DNA of 59,698 nucleotides from JABDPF01 sp036351575 (GCA_036351575.1 JAZBPJ010000006.1:1-59698), one strand, 5' to 3'; shown: positions 36,059 to 45,707, numbered from the stretch's first letter. Numbers and translations: made by a program. Notes: a model not told the origin generated them from the sequence alone.

Positions 36059-36076
36059 AAACAACGAGACTGAAAC

Positions 36077-36943
36077 ATGGCAGGCGGAAGAGAAATCACC
36101 ACAAAGATCCGGAGTGTCGAGAACACCAAGAAGGTGACCTCGGCCCTGGAAATGGTGTCGGCCAGCAAGATCCGCAAATCCCAGGACCTGATGGCCGAAA
36201 CGCGCCCGTACGCGGAGATGATCCGGCGCGTGATGGGTCACCTCAGCAAGGCGCGGCCGGAATACCGGCATCCGTTCACCCTGGTCAGGGAAGAAACGAA
36301 AAAGGTCGGTTACATCATCGTATCCACCGATCGCGGTCTTTGCGGCGGTCTGAATACGAACATGTTCAAGGCCGTGCTGGCCAGCATGGGCGAATGGCAA
36401 CAGAAAGGCGCCGCCATCAGCGCGGTCACCCTGGGCAAGAAAGCCTCGGCTTTTTTCCGCAACGTGAACGTGGAAATTGCCGCGCATGCCGGCGACCTGG
36501 GTGAAAAACCCCAGATCGAAGACCTCATCGGGTCGATCAAGGTCATGCTGGACGCCTACCGGGAAGAGGAGCTGGACCTCGTTTACGTGGTGTACAACCG
36601 TTTCGTCAACACGATGTCGCAAAAGCCCGTTCTGGAGCAGCTGTTGCCCTTGCCCGAAACGGACGATGACGAAGTCCGCGATATCTGGGACTACATTTAC
36701 GAACCGGACGCGGAGTCCCTGCTGGACACGGTGCTGACCCGCTACATCGAGGCCGACGTGTACCATGCGGTGCTGGAAAACCTGGCTTCGGAACATGCCG
36801 CGCGCATGATCGCGATGAAGAACGCGACCGAAAACGCGGGCGAACTGATCGACGAACTGACGCTGGTCTTCAACAAGGCCCGCCAGGCGGCGATCACGCA
36901 AGAAATTTCGGAAATCGTCGGCGGCGCTGCCGCTGTCGGTTGA
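36077..36943 (+). CDS. atpG: ATP synthase F1 subunit gamma
   Basis: 288 aa. N-terminal MAGGREITTKIRSVENTKKV and TSALEMVSASKIRK, middle IIVSTDRGLCGGLNTNMFK, and C-terminal AMKNATENAGELIDELTLVFNKARQAAITQEISEIVGGAAA. Central rotor shaft. Confidence 0.97.
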   Translation: MAGGREITTKIRSVENTKKVTSALEMVSASKIRKSQDLMAETRPYAEMIRRVMGHLSKARPEYRHPFTLVREETKKVGYIIVSTDRGLCGGLNTNMFKAVLASMGEWQQKGAAISAVTLGKKASAFFRNVNVEIAAHAGDLGEKPQIEDLIGSIKVMLDAYREEELDLVYVVYNRFVNTMSQKPVLEQLLPLPETDDDEVRDIWDYIYEPDAESLLDTVLTRYIEADVYHAVLENLASEHAARMIAMKNATENAGELIDELTLVFNKARQAAITQEISEIVGGAAAVG

Positions 36944-36975
36944 TAATTGGTGGTAATTGGTAATTGGTGGTAATT

Positions 36976-37046
36976 GGGGTCAGAGTAAAAATTTTGGAAC
37001 AGAGCAGGGGATAACAGAGTAGCCGAAAAATTTTTACTCTGACCCC
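36976..37046. repeat. Palindromic element in the atp operon, copy 2
   Basis: 71 bp. GGGGTCAGAGTAAAAATTTT (36976-36995) and its exact complement (37027-37046) form a perfect 20-bp inverted repeat with a 31-base centre. It ends 21 bp before atpD. Immediately left of it are four TAATTGG repeats (36944, 36954, 36961, 36971). The first 18 bases of each arm are the same as in copy 1; the centres differ. Confidence 0.85.
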
Positions 37047-37067
37047 GGTTTAGACGGAGCAGGATTT

Positions 37068-38456
<1,389 letters not shown>

Positions 38457-38484
38457 CGGCCCTGTGAACCCCGGGATTGAACCG

Positions 38485-38910
38485 ATGAAAAAAACCATCC
38501 AATGCGACATCGTCTCGGCCCAGGAGGAAATTTTCTCCGGTGAAGCCGTGATGATCCTCGCGACGGGCGAGCTCGGTGAGCTGGGCATCACGCCGCGCCA
38601 CGCGCCGCTGATCACGCAGCTCAGGCCCGGACCGGTACGCGTGCAGTGCCCCGACGGCACAGAGGAGTTTTTCTTTGTTGGCGGCGGCATTCTCGAAGTA
38701 ATGCCGCATATCGTTACCGTGCTGGCTGACACGGCCGTGCGTGCGAATGATCTCGACGAGGCCGCCGCCTCGCGCGCCAAGGCAGAAGCCGAACGTCACC
38801 TGGCGGACCAGACCGGTGAAATCGAGATCGCCGAAGCCCAGGCACGGCTGTTTGAAGCGGCGGCGCAGCTGCGTGCGCTGGAGCAACTGAGGAAGAAAGG
38901 CTCGCGCTAA
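38485..38910 (+). CDS. atpC: ATP synthase F1 subunit epsilon (operon copy)
   Basis: 141 aa from ATG 38485; upstream frame overlaps atpD. Beta-sandwich motifs CDIVSAQEEIFSGEA, GELGITPRHAPLITQL, FFFVGGGILEVMPHIVTVLADTA, then the two-helix C-terminal domain (AKAEAERHLADQ through RALEQLRKKGSR). It couples gamma to the c-ring. A terminator follows at 38933. Confidence 0.95.
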   Translation: MKKTIQCDIVSAQEEIFSGEAVMILATGELGELGITPRHAPLITQLRPGPVRVQCPDGTEEFFFVGGGILEVMPHIVTVLADTAVRANDLDEAAASRAKAEAERHLADQTGEIEIAEAQARLFEAAAQLRALEQLRKKGSR

Positions 38911-38932
38911 CCGCCTGATCTCTTGTCGAGCG

Positions 38933-38969
38933 ACGCCGGCCAGGTGAAAATCTGACCGGCGTTTTTGTT
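38933..38969 (+). terminator. Terminator of the ATP synthase operon
   Basis: ACGCCGGCCAG (38933-38943) pairs with CTGACCGGCGT (38952-38962) with one mismatch, followed by TTTTTGTT. It lies 22 bp past atpC. Confidence 0.8.
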
Positions 38970-39020
38970 AGACTTTCCCTTCGAATCAAGGGTCCGCCCT
39001 CACCCGACCGGAAGAACGCC

Positions 39021-39440
39021 ATGAAGTGTGACATCGTCTCCGCCCGCCGCACCGTCTATTCCGGCAAGGTGTCGATGGTGGTCGCGCCGGGCGCGGCTGG
39101 CGAACTGGGCATCGCTCCGCGCCACGCGCCGTTGCTGACCACGCTGACCGCCGGTGCGATTCGCGTGCTCGACGATCAGGGCGAGGAATACACGTTCCTG
39201 ATCGGCGGGGGCATTATCGAGGTCATGCCGCATCTCGTTACCGTTTTGGTCGACACCGCCCAACGCGCCGCGGATTTCGATGAACAGGCGGTCCGCCGGG
39301 CCAAGGCGGACGCGGAACGGGCGTTGCGGGAGCGTGGCGAAAGCCGTGATATCGCCGAGGTGCAAGCGCAGTTGAGGGACGCGATCGAGCAACTGCAGGC
39401 CCTGGAGCGCTGGCGCAAACGGGTTCAGCACAAAGGCTAG
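39021..39440 (+). CDS. atpC2: Second F1 epsilon-subunit homologue
   Basis: 139 aa, clearly homologous to the preceding atpC over its full length (CDIVSARRTVYSGKV, GELGIAPRHAPLLTTL, FLIGGGIIEVMPHLVTVLVDTAQRA, RAKADAERALRERGE). It differs mainly in the N-terminus and helical tail. It lies after the operon terminator, so it needs its own transcription or read-through. The gene looks intact. It may be an alternative coupling or inhibitory subunit, or an unneeded duplicate. The atpC2 label is mine. Confidence 0.88.
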   Translation: MKCDIVSARRTVYSGKVSMVVAPGAAGELGIAPRHAPLLTTLTAGAIRVLDDQGEEYTFLIGGGIIEVMPHLVTVLVDTAQRAADFDEQAVRRAKADAERALRERGESRDIAEVQAQLRDAIEQLQALERWRKRVQHKG

Positions 39441-39456
39441 CACGGGTGCTCTTTTC

Positions 39457-39837
39457 ATGAATGTTCTGCGAATCGACCATATCAATATCAGGGCTCCGAA
39501 ACCCCTGCTTGATCAGGTACGCCGCTTCTACGTCGATGTGCTCGGGCTGACAGAGGGAGAGAGACCCTCTTTCTCAAGTCGCGGATATTGGCTTTACGCG
39601 GCAGGAATACCGCTCGTTCACCTCAGCGAGAGTAAACAAAGGGGTAATTCCCCGGGCACTGGCTATCTCGACCACGTTGCGTTTCATGTGACAGACCCGG
39701 ACACGCTGGTCAAAAGGCTGGAAAAAGCCGGTATCGGCTACAGCCGATCTCACATCGCCGAACTGGGATTGGGGCAGTTGTTTTTCCAGGACCCGGCTGG
39801 AAACGGGCTCGAGGCCAATTTCAGAACACAGGACTGA
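39457..39837 (+). CDS. VOC-superfamily (glyoxalase-fold) protein
   Basis: 126 aa. Two beta-alpha-beta-beta-beta repeats: RIDHINIRAPKPLLDQVRRFYVDVLGL with His8, then GYLDHVAFHVTDPDTLVKRL and FFQDPAGNGLEANF with a C-terminal Glu. This is the metal-site arrangement of glyoxalase/dioxygenase/fosfomycin-resistance proteins. Specific function unknown. It follows atpC2 by 16 bp and may be co-transcribed with it. Confidence 0.85.
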   Translation: MNVLRIDHINIRAPKPLLDQVRRFYVDVLGLTEGERPSFSSRGYWLYAAGIPLVHLSESKQRGNSPGTGYLDHVAFHVTDPDTLVKRLEKAGIGYSRSHIAELGLGQLFFQDPAGNGLEANFRTQD

Positions 39838-39847
39838 ACGTCCTGCC

Positions 39848-40159
39848 TCAGAAGCGCTCGGCGCGCAGTACCTCGCAATCCGACACGGTGACGATGCCCA
39901 TGTATTTTTCGACCATGCCGAAGGTGGCGTCGAGCAGCGCGTCAAGTCTTTCGGGCCGAATGATGCAGATGAACTGCACCATGTCGGCGTAACTGCCGAT
40001 CTGGCCTTCGCTGCTCCAGCGTCCGGACAGGCCGCTGCCCCCGAGTAGCGGGGCGACCGTGTAACCGGTCACGCCGGCCGCTTCGACGGCTTCTTCCAGG
40101 CGTCGCCTCATGGGTGCCTCGATGATGATCGCCACGCGTTTTGCATGATGGGTTTCCAT
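39848..40159 (-). CDS. PII-like signalling protein (SbtB-like)
   Basis: 103 aa. The ferredoxin-like PII fold is suggested by KRVAIIIEAPMRRRLEEAVEAAGVTGYTVAPLLGGSGLSG and a T-loop-like middle, then FICIIRPERLDALLDATFGMVEKYMGIVTVSDCEVLRAERF. It is encoded one base downstream of an SbtA-type transporter, the standard pairing of bicarbonate transporter and its PII-like regulator. The binding ligand (cAMP, AMP or other nucleotide in studied SbtB proteins) cannot be read here. Confidence 0.85.
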   Translation of the reverse strand: METHHAKRVAIIIEAPMRRRLEEAVEAAGVTGYTVAPLLGGSGLSGRWSSEGQIGSYADMVQFICIIRPERLDALLDATFGMVEKYMGIVTVSDCEVLRAERF

Positions 40160-40160
40160 G

Positions 40161-41138
40161 TCAGGTGCCTCCTGTCACCGCGAGGGCCGCGGCGTAGTAG
40201 ATGGGTATGCCGACCGCCAGGTTGAACGGAAAGGTCACACCCAGCGACAGCGTCAGGTAGATCGAAGGGTTGGCCTCGGGCAGGGCGACCCGCATGGCCG
40301 CCGGAACGGCAATATACGAGGCCGAAGCAGCCAGCACCATCATCAGCACCGTGCCGCCGAGGCTGAGCCCCAGCAGCATCGCAGCGGCCAGACCGAAGGC
40401 GCTGCCGACCAGCGGCATCAGCATGCCGAATGCCAGCGCCCCGAACCCCAGGCTGCGGTAGGAACGCCGCAGGCCGCGGCCCGCGATCAGGCCCATGTCC
40501 AGCAGGAACAGGCACAGCACACCCTGGAAGGGGGCGCCGATGAACGGCTGGATTTTGTTCATGCCCTGCGCCCCGGTGACCCAGCCGATCAGGAACGAGC
40601 CGATCAGCAGCACAATCGATCCGTTGAGCATGATCTCACGCAGCAGTGCGCCGTCCACCCGGCTGCGGCCATTGCGCGAGACCAGCCACAGGGTCGACAG
40701 GATGGCCGGAGCCTCCATCGCGGCGGCCACGGCCACCATGTAGCCTTCGGCCTGATCGTTGCGCTGGCTGAGCAGCGCGGAGGCCGCGAGGAAGGTGACG
40801 ATGGAAATCGAGCCGTAGTGCCCGGCGACCGCCGCCGCGTTCATACGGTCCAAACGCGTCAGCAGGCGGATCAGCGCATAGGCAACGAAGGGCAGCAAGC
40901 TCGAGAGCACGACCCCGGCCAGCAGCGTTGCGCCGAGGGTCGCATCCATGCCGTGACCCGCCACGCTCACACCGCCTTTGAAACCGATGGCGAACAAAAG
41001 GTAGATGGAAAGCATCTTGGCGGCAGCTTCGGGGATACTCAGGTCCGAGCGGCCCAACGCGGCCGCCAGCCCGAGAATAAAGCACAGGATGACGGGTGAA
41101 AGGATATTCTGGGTGGCTATTGAGATGACTTCCGGCAT
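40161..41138 (-). CDS. SbtA-type sodium-dependent bicarbonate transporter
   Basis: 325 aa from ATG 41138, about ten membrane segments. PF05982 family features: NILSPVILCFILGLAAALGRSDLSIPEAAAKMLSIYLLFAIGFKGG, VAGHYGSISIVTFLAA, MEAPAI, and MLMPLVGSAFG with ASASYIAVPAAMRVALPEANPS. The upstream extension to 41291 is not membrane-like and is rejected. In a non-phototroph it may supply bicarbonate to carboxylases or move another anion. Confidence 0.88.
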   Translation of the reverse strand: MPEVISIATQNILSPVILCFILGLAAALGRSDLSIPEAAAKMLSIYLLFAIGFKGGVSVAGHGMDATLGATLLAGVVLSSLLPFVAYALIRLLTRLDRMNAAAVAGHYGSISIVTFLAASALLSQRNDQAEGYMVAVAAAMEAPAILSTLWLVSRNGRSRVDGALLREIMLNGSIVLLIGSFLIGWVTGAQGMNKIQPFIGAPFQGVLCLFLLDMGLIAGRGLRRSYRSLGFGALAFGMLMPLVGSAFGLAAAMLLGLSLGGTVLMMVLAASASYIAVPAAMRVALPEANPSIYLTLSLGVTFPFNLAVGIPIYYAAALAVTGGT

Positions 41139-41291
41139 GGCGCCCGACTGCCTCGATTGGGGTGCGCACATGATAACACCGAGCCATGCAGAGCAAGGCG
41201 CGGCGCCGCTGTCACGATCGAAAGCAACCCGGAAATCGTACGAGCGGACCCATAAGTGGGAGTAAACGGTACGAATTCGCCGCTTTTCCAA

Positions 41292-41300
41292 TGCTAGAAT
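41292..41300 (+). promoter_or_regulatory. Extended -10 ahead of the DUF4124 gene
   Basis: TGCTAGAAT is an extended -10 hexamer 28 bp before the ATG at 41328; no convincing -35 is seen, as usual for extended -10 promoters. It lies in the 189-bp divergent gap with the bicarbonate transporter gene, which otherwise shows nothing. Confidence 0.4.
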
Positions 41301-41327
41301 GGCCGAAGGATACCAAGCGAGGCAGGG

Positions 41328-41798
41328 ATGACCATGAACCGAATAGCCGTCGGCACGTTGATCGTTGCATTACTGGCCATGAACCCCTGGGCCGATACCG
41401 GCGCCCAGGACAAGACAATGTATTCCTACACCGACGAGGACGGCACGGTCGTTTTCACGGACAAGGCGCCGGGCGATCGAAAAGTGGAATCGCAGCCGAT
41501 TCCACCCGGTCCCCCGAAGCAGGCTGACGACAACCCCTACGCGGATGCAGCGGCGCCCGCCTCGGCGGCCCAGCAGCGGCGCGAGGAGATTGCGCAGAGC
41601 CGCAGGGCTTCGGCCGAGGAACAAAAGGCACTGGAAGCGCAGTGTGCCGCCTGGCGTTCGGAAAAAGAAAAGATCGAGCCGCACCGCCGGCAGTTCTACA
41701 CCGACAAGGAAACCGGCGAGGTCGTTCGCATGGACGACGTGGAGCGCGCCGAGCGCGTCGCGGAACTGAAAAAGCTGATCGAAGCCAACTGCCCCTGA
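41328..41798 (+). CDS. DUF4124-domain periplasmic protein
   Basis: 156 aa (start could be ATG 41334). A signal peptide (NRIAVGTLIVALLAMNPWADTGA) is followed by the DUF4124 pattern MYSYTDEDGTVVFTDKAPGD, a small beta domain common in gammaproteobacterial envelope proteins, then a Pro/Ala linker and a charged helix with two cysteines (EAQCAAWRSEK, EANCP). Function unknown. Confidence 0.82.
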   Translation: MTMNRIAVGTLIVALLAMNPWADTGAQDKTMYSYTDEDGTVVFTDKAPGDRKVESQPIPPGPPKQADDNPYADAAAPASAAQQRREEIAQSRRASAEEQKALEAQCAAWRSEKEKIEPHRRQFYTDKETGEVVRMDDVERAERVAELKKLIEANCP

Positions 41799-41810
41799 TC
41801 GCTTAGCCGG

Positions 41811-42188
41811 GTGTCGAGCCGCCATCTGCTTCGGATTCTCGGCTTGCTTTTTCTGGGCGTAGGCGCGGCCGGGGTTTTCCTGCCGCTGCTCCCCACCACG
41901 CCATGGGTATTGCTCGCGGCAGCCTGTTTTGCCAGGACGTCTCCCCGCATGCACCGCTGGGTTCTGGCCAACCCGACCTTCGGCCCGATGATTCGTGACT
42001 GGGAAAACAATCGCTGTATCCGGCGCCGGGTCAAGCTGTTCGCCATTTTTTCGATGGTTCTGGTGGGCGGCGCCTCGATCATCCTGGCCCTCGATTCCTG
42101 GGCCTGGCGCTGGGCCGGTGTCTTGCTGATGCTGGCCGGAATACTGGCCATTTCTGCGCTCAGGACCTGCAAAGAAAAGGCCGGCTGA
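41811..42188 (+). CDS. DUF454 (YbaN-like) inner-membrane protein
   Basis: 125 aa from a GTG. The YbaN/DUF454 signature is clear: LRILGLLFLGVGAAGVFLPLLPTTPWVLLAAACFARTSPRMHRWVL, NPTFGPMIRDWENNRCIRRRVK, then two more membrane segments. Function unknown. Begins 12 bp after the DUF4124 gene. Confidence 0.88.
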   Translation: MSSRHLLRILGLLFLGVGAAGVFLPLLPTTPWVLLAAACFARTSPRMHRWVLANPTFGPMIRDWENNRCIRRRVKLFAIFSMVLVGGASIILALDSWAWRWAGVLLMLAGILAISALRTCKEKAG

Positions 42189-42201
42189 GCGCCGGCCTTT
42201 T
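42175..42201. terminator. Bidirectional terminator
   Basis: Perfect 11-bp stem AAAAGGCCGGC / GCCGGCCTTTT with loop TGAGC. It covers the end of the DUF454 gene and precedes the convergent gene at 42224; T-tracts exist on both strands. Confidence 0.85.
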
Positions 42202-42223
42202 CATTCTCGTACCGCTTTATACC

Positions 42224-43420
42224 TCAGGCATCAGGAAACGCGGCTTCCAGGATGATGGCGCCCTCTTCATTTCTTACTTCAAGCATCTCGCCGAGAGGAT
42301 CGAAGTTGAGCAGCTCCGTGTCTCCCTTCTGCGGTGCGCTGAATTTCAGCTTGCCTTTGTCTTCGGTGACTTCAATCGTGCCCTGCTGAACGCCTATGAC
42401 GAAAAAGCCGTAGCTGCCGGCCGGTACGTCTTCGATCTCGATTTCGAATTCGCGCTCGTCGCCCTCGACCTCGTACTCGGCTTCGCCCTCGGCTTCCAGG
42501 AAGCCTTCGATACCGGTATTTTGGAGTTCGACCTTGATCTCCAGGCCGTCATCGCCGTCATCGTCGTCGTCCTTGGGGCCCTTGGCTTTTTTCGAGAGTA
42601 CCGCCTCGCCGCTGGTGAGTATGGTCTCTTCGCCCAGCTTGACGTTGATCTGGCAGTCCCGGGGGCTTTCGATGAGCAGGATCTTGCCGGCAGCCTCCGG
42701 GCTGCGGAACTGCACGGCGCCTTCTCCATCCTCGACCAGGAGCACGTCCTCGTACAGGACCGCATCCTCGTCACAGTACGCAATGTCATACTCGCCATCG
42801 ACCAGGTCTTCCACCGAGATGTGGAAATCGCTGCGATCGCTGCGCTCCCAGAACATCGCCTTGCCCTCGCCCTCCGCGCCTTCGACGGGAGGATAGAGCT
42901 TCACCTCGAGTTTGGTCGGTTTGGCATCGCTGGGCGTGTTGTCGGAGATGCCGCCGGTGCAGCGGCCGTTGTAGAGACCGGCCAGGCGCCGTATCTCGAA
43001 GCTGCCTTCGATACCGTCCAGTGAGTACTCGGCCATGCCCTTGTTGCAGTTGTCGAACGTCAGGTTCAGCCAGCCGGTCGCCTCGACCGGGTTGAGCGCT
43101 TCGTCTTCGTCCTGCATGAAGTCCACGTCGAAGGCCGTGTACAGTTCCATCAGCACCTGGTCGCCCTCGACATGGCCGATCGCCATGTGCCAGGCGGACT
43201 GCGCATCGTCACCGTAGGTGAACCAGTAGGCAACGGCCTTTGGATTGCCTTCTTCCTCCTGGTCGATGACCTGCAGCACGATGCCCTGGCTTTCCTGCCT
43301 GGATTGCTCCCAGAGCCCGGAAAAATAGCGTGTTACCGTGAGATCGCCGGCCAGTGCGGGCGCCATGCCCAGCAGTGTGGCGGCGACAGCCGTCAGGCAA
43401 ACAATAAATCGGTTTTTCAT
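42224..43420 (-). CDS. Acidic secreted protein of unknown function
   Basis: 398 aa with a clear signal peptide (MKNRFIVCLTAVAATLLGMAPALAG). The mature protein is very acidic and has an Asp run at 284-291 (KDDDDDGDD). The N-terminal part (RYFSGLWEQSRQESQGIVLQV, AYWFTYGDD, GWLNLTF) repeats the WxxxxQxGxG-like pattern of small beta-sandwich secreted domains. Two C-terminal beta regions (LEIKVELQNTGIEGFLEAEG, EFEIEIEDVPAGSYGFFV) resemble each other. I do not recognise a family. It stands alone. Confidence 0.8.
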   Translation of the reverse strand: MKNRFIVCLTAVAATLLGMAPALAGDLTVTRYFSGLWEQSRQESQGIVLQVIDQEEEGNPKAVAYWFTYGDDAQSAWHMAIGHVEGDQVLMELYTAFDVDFMQDEDEALNPVEATGWLNLTFDNCNKGMAEYSLDGIEGSFEIRRLAGLYNGRCTGGISDNTPSDAKPTKLEVKLYPPVEGAEGEGKAMFWERSDRSDFHISVEDLVDGEYDIAYCDEDAVLYEDVLLVEDGEGAVQFRSPEAAGKILLIESPRDCQINVKLGEETILTSGEAVLSKKAKGPKDDDDDGDDGLEIKVELQNTGIEGFLEAEGEAEYEVEGDEREFEIEIEDVPAGSYGFFVIGVQQGTIEVTEDKGKLKFSAPQKGDTELLNFDPLGEMLEVRNEEGAIILEAAFPDA

Positions 43421-43631
43421 CTGGTAGTACCTCCATGAGTTTCAGAAAGGATGCCTCCGTGCATCCACTCACCCCTGTCTTAACATTATAGCGTGAATTC
43501 CTGCAGGCACCGGGCGAGGCCGCCGCGCAGGTCCAAAACAGCACGTTAATCGGGTTTAATTGACCCGGGTCCTTGCGCGCCGATGGCCGGCATTGTGCAA
43601 TACGGCGGTCGAAGAAGAGGTCTTGACCGCC

Positions 43632-44345
43632 ATGAGCCCGGAAATTGCCGTTTTATCGCTGTCCGCCGCCTTGATCGCCTTCACGCATACGCTGCTGGGC
43701 CCCGATCACTACCTGCCGTTTATCGCAATGTCCCGGGCGCGCCGCTGGTCAAGGGCCAAAACCCTTCGCATTACGCTGTTGTGCGGTATCGGCCACCTGC
43801 TGGGGTCCGTCGTCCTGGGCTTGATCGGAATCTTCGCAGGCACGCAGCTGGCCTCGCTGGAATGGCTGGAGGGGCTGCGCGGCAACCTGGCGGCCTGGCT
43901 GCTGGCCGGCTTCGGACTGGCCTATCTCGCCTGGGGTATCCGGCAGGCCGTTCGCAACCGGCCGCACCGGCACTGGCACAGCCATGACGGCATCACCCAC
44001 AGCCACGAGCACAGCCACCACGACGAGCACGCGCACCTGCATGAACAACCTGATGGCGGGCGTTCCATCACGCCCTGGGTAATTTTCGTCATCTTCGTGC
44101 TCGGCCCCTGCGAACCCCTGATTCCGCTGCTGATGTACCCGGCGGCTCGGGAGAGTTTTGTCGGTGTTCTGATGGTGACGTCGGTGTTCGGTGCCGTCAC
44201 GGTTTTGACCATGCTTGCGGTCGTCGGCCTGGCGGTCAAGGGCATTGAGCGTGTACGGCTGCCTGCCCTGGAGCGCTACGTGCATGCCATGGCCGGGGCA
44301 ACGGTCCTGGCCTGTGGCCTGGCGATGGTGTTCCTGGGGATCTGA
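43632..44345 (+). CDS. Polytopic membrane protein with His-rich loop (NicO/UreH/TauE-like)
   Basis: 237 aa from ATG 43632 (a longer frame starts at 43560 but adds a non-hydrophobic stretch). Six membrane segments; the first ends in FTHTLLGPDHYLPF, an HxxxxDH motif seen in nickel/cobalt-type transporters. A cytosolic or periplasmic loop near residues 115-145 has about a dozen His residues (HRHWHSHDGITHSHEHSHHD). LGPCEPLIPLLMYPA is the central signature. A metal-ion export or delivery role is likely; the metal is unknown. Confidence 0.75.
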   Translation: MSPEIAVLSLSAALIAFTHTLLGPDHYLPFIAMSRARRWSRAKTLRITLLCGIGHLLGSVVLGLIGIFAGTQLASLEWLEGLRGNLAAWLLAGFGLAYLAWGIRQAVRNRPHRHWHSHDGITHSHEHSHHDEHAHLHEQPDGGRSITPWVIFVIFVLGPCEPLIPLLMYPAARESFVGVLMVTSVFGAVTVLTMLAVVGLAVKGIERVRLPALERYVHAMAGATVLACGLAMVFLGI

Positions 44346-44359
44346 ACGCGTTGGGGGGG

Positions 44360-44456
44360 TCCCGGATATTTGCTTCGCAAATTCCGGGATGACGATCTTC
44401 TAACAACCCCCGTCACCCCGGAAAATGCGCAGCATTTATCCGGGGCCGGGATGACG
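44360..44456. repeat. Pair of GTCAYCCCGG-type intergenic palindromes
   Basis: Hairpin 1 (44360-44389): TCCCGGATATTTGC / GCAAATTCCGGGA. Hairpin 2 (44416-44445): CCCCGGAAAATGC / GCATTTATCCGGGG, flanked by CGTCA and TGACG. Both share a CCGGA-AT-rich core with opposite loops, like dispersed GTCATCCCGG repeats of many proteobacteria. They fill the gap between the membrane-protein gene and asnA. Confidence 0.65.
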
Positions 44457-44552
44457 AAGGATAAGCGCTCCGGGCACTTGATGAACATCATTGCAGGGCT
44501 GTCATGCCAGGCAGAGAATTTTCGCGAAGTGATTTTCTAGACGGAGAAAAAA

Positions 44553-45680
44553 ATGACCGATAAACAACAGGACCTGGCCGGTCCGGGCATCAGCACGTAC
44601 GAGGAAGTAGCGAAGGTTTTGCCGCAGAATTACGAGTCGCTGCTCACCCCCAAGGAAACGATGAAAGCGCTGTACGGCGTCAAGGCGTACATCGAGGAAA
44701 ACCTGAACAGGGAACTGAACCTGATGATGGTCCAGGTGCCCCTGATCGTCGACAAGTACAGCGGGGTGAACGACACGCTGGACCGTGACGGTTCGCGCAC
44801 ACCGGTCGACTTTCCCTGCGGCCTGGGGCTGGAAAAACGCATGGAGGCACAGGTCGTGCAGGCGGCGACCAAGTGGAAGCGCATGGCTTTGAAGACCTTC
44901 GGCATGGAGGTCGGTGAAGGTCTTAACACCGACATGCGGGCCGTGCGCAAGGATTATTTCCTCGACCACGACCACAGTTCCTACGTGGATCAGTGGGACT
45001 GGGAAAAAACCATCGACGAATCGATGCGCAACCTGGATTTCCTGACCGACACGGTCAAGCGCATCTGGAAGGTGTTCGTCGGCGCCGAGGAATTCGTGCA
45101 GGACATGTACCCGCAACTCAAAGACCCGCGCTTTCCCAACCTGCCGAAGGAACTCACTTTCATCCACGCCGAAGAAATCCTCGAGATGTACCCGGACCTG
45201 CCGCGCAAGCAGCGTGAAACCCGGCTGATCCAGGAATACCCGGCGGTATTCATTTACGGTATCGGCTGGCCGCTGGCGGATGGCTACCCGCATGAACTGC
45301 GGGCGGCCGATTACGACGACTGGGTAACCGAGACCGTTTCAAAGGACGGGCGGCCGATGCACGGCCTCAACGGCGACATCCTGGTTTACAACCCGGTCAC
45401 CCAGCGCCGTCACGAGCTCAGCTCGATGGGCATCCGCGTGACGAAGGAAACCCTGCTCAAGCAGCTCGAGATGTCCGGCCAGATGGATCTTGTCGATCAG
45501 CCTTATCACAGGGCGATCCTGAACGACGAGATTCCGCTGAGTATCGGTGGCGGCATCGGCCAGTCCCGTGTCTACATGCTGCTGCTGCGCAAGGCGCACC
45601 TGGGCGAGGTCAGTGTCACGATCTGGCCAAAAGAATTGCGTGACATCTGCGCGGAACGCAATATCCACGTTCTGCAGTAG
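44553..45680 (+). CDS. asnA: Aspartate-ammonia ligase (asparagine synthetase A)
   Basis: 375 aa, about 45 longer than E. coli AsnA. Class II aminoacyl-tRNA-synthetase-like fold: VQVPLIVDKYSGVNDTLDRDGSRTPVDF, RMEAQVVQAATKWKRMAL, DMRAVRKDYFLDHDHSSYVDQWDWEK, and motif 3 LSIGGGIGQSRVYMLLLRKAHLGEVSVTIWP. Makes asparagine from aspartate, ammonia and ATP. Single gene. Confidence 0.95.
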   Translation: MTDKQQDLAGPGISTYEEVAKVLPQNYESLLTPKETMKALYGVKAYIEENLNRELNLMMVQVPLIVDKYSGVNDTLDRDGSRTPVDFPCGLGLEKRMEAQVVQAATKWKRMALKTFGMEVGEGLNTDMRAVRKDYFLDHDHSSYVDQWDWEKTIDESMRNLDFLTDTVKRIWKVFVGAEEFVQDMYPQLKDPRFPNLPKELTFIHAEEILEMYPDLPRKQRETRLIQEYPAVFIYGIGWPLADGYPHELRAADYDDWVTETVSKDGRPMHGLNGDILVYNPVTQRRHELSSMGIRVTKETLLKQLEMSGQMDLVDQPYHRAILNDEIPLSIGGGIGQSRVYMLLLRKAHLGEVSVTIWPKELRDICAERNIHVLQ

Positions 45681-45707
45681 ACTTTTTTCCTCAAGGATGA
45701 AGAATCG

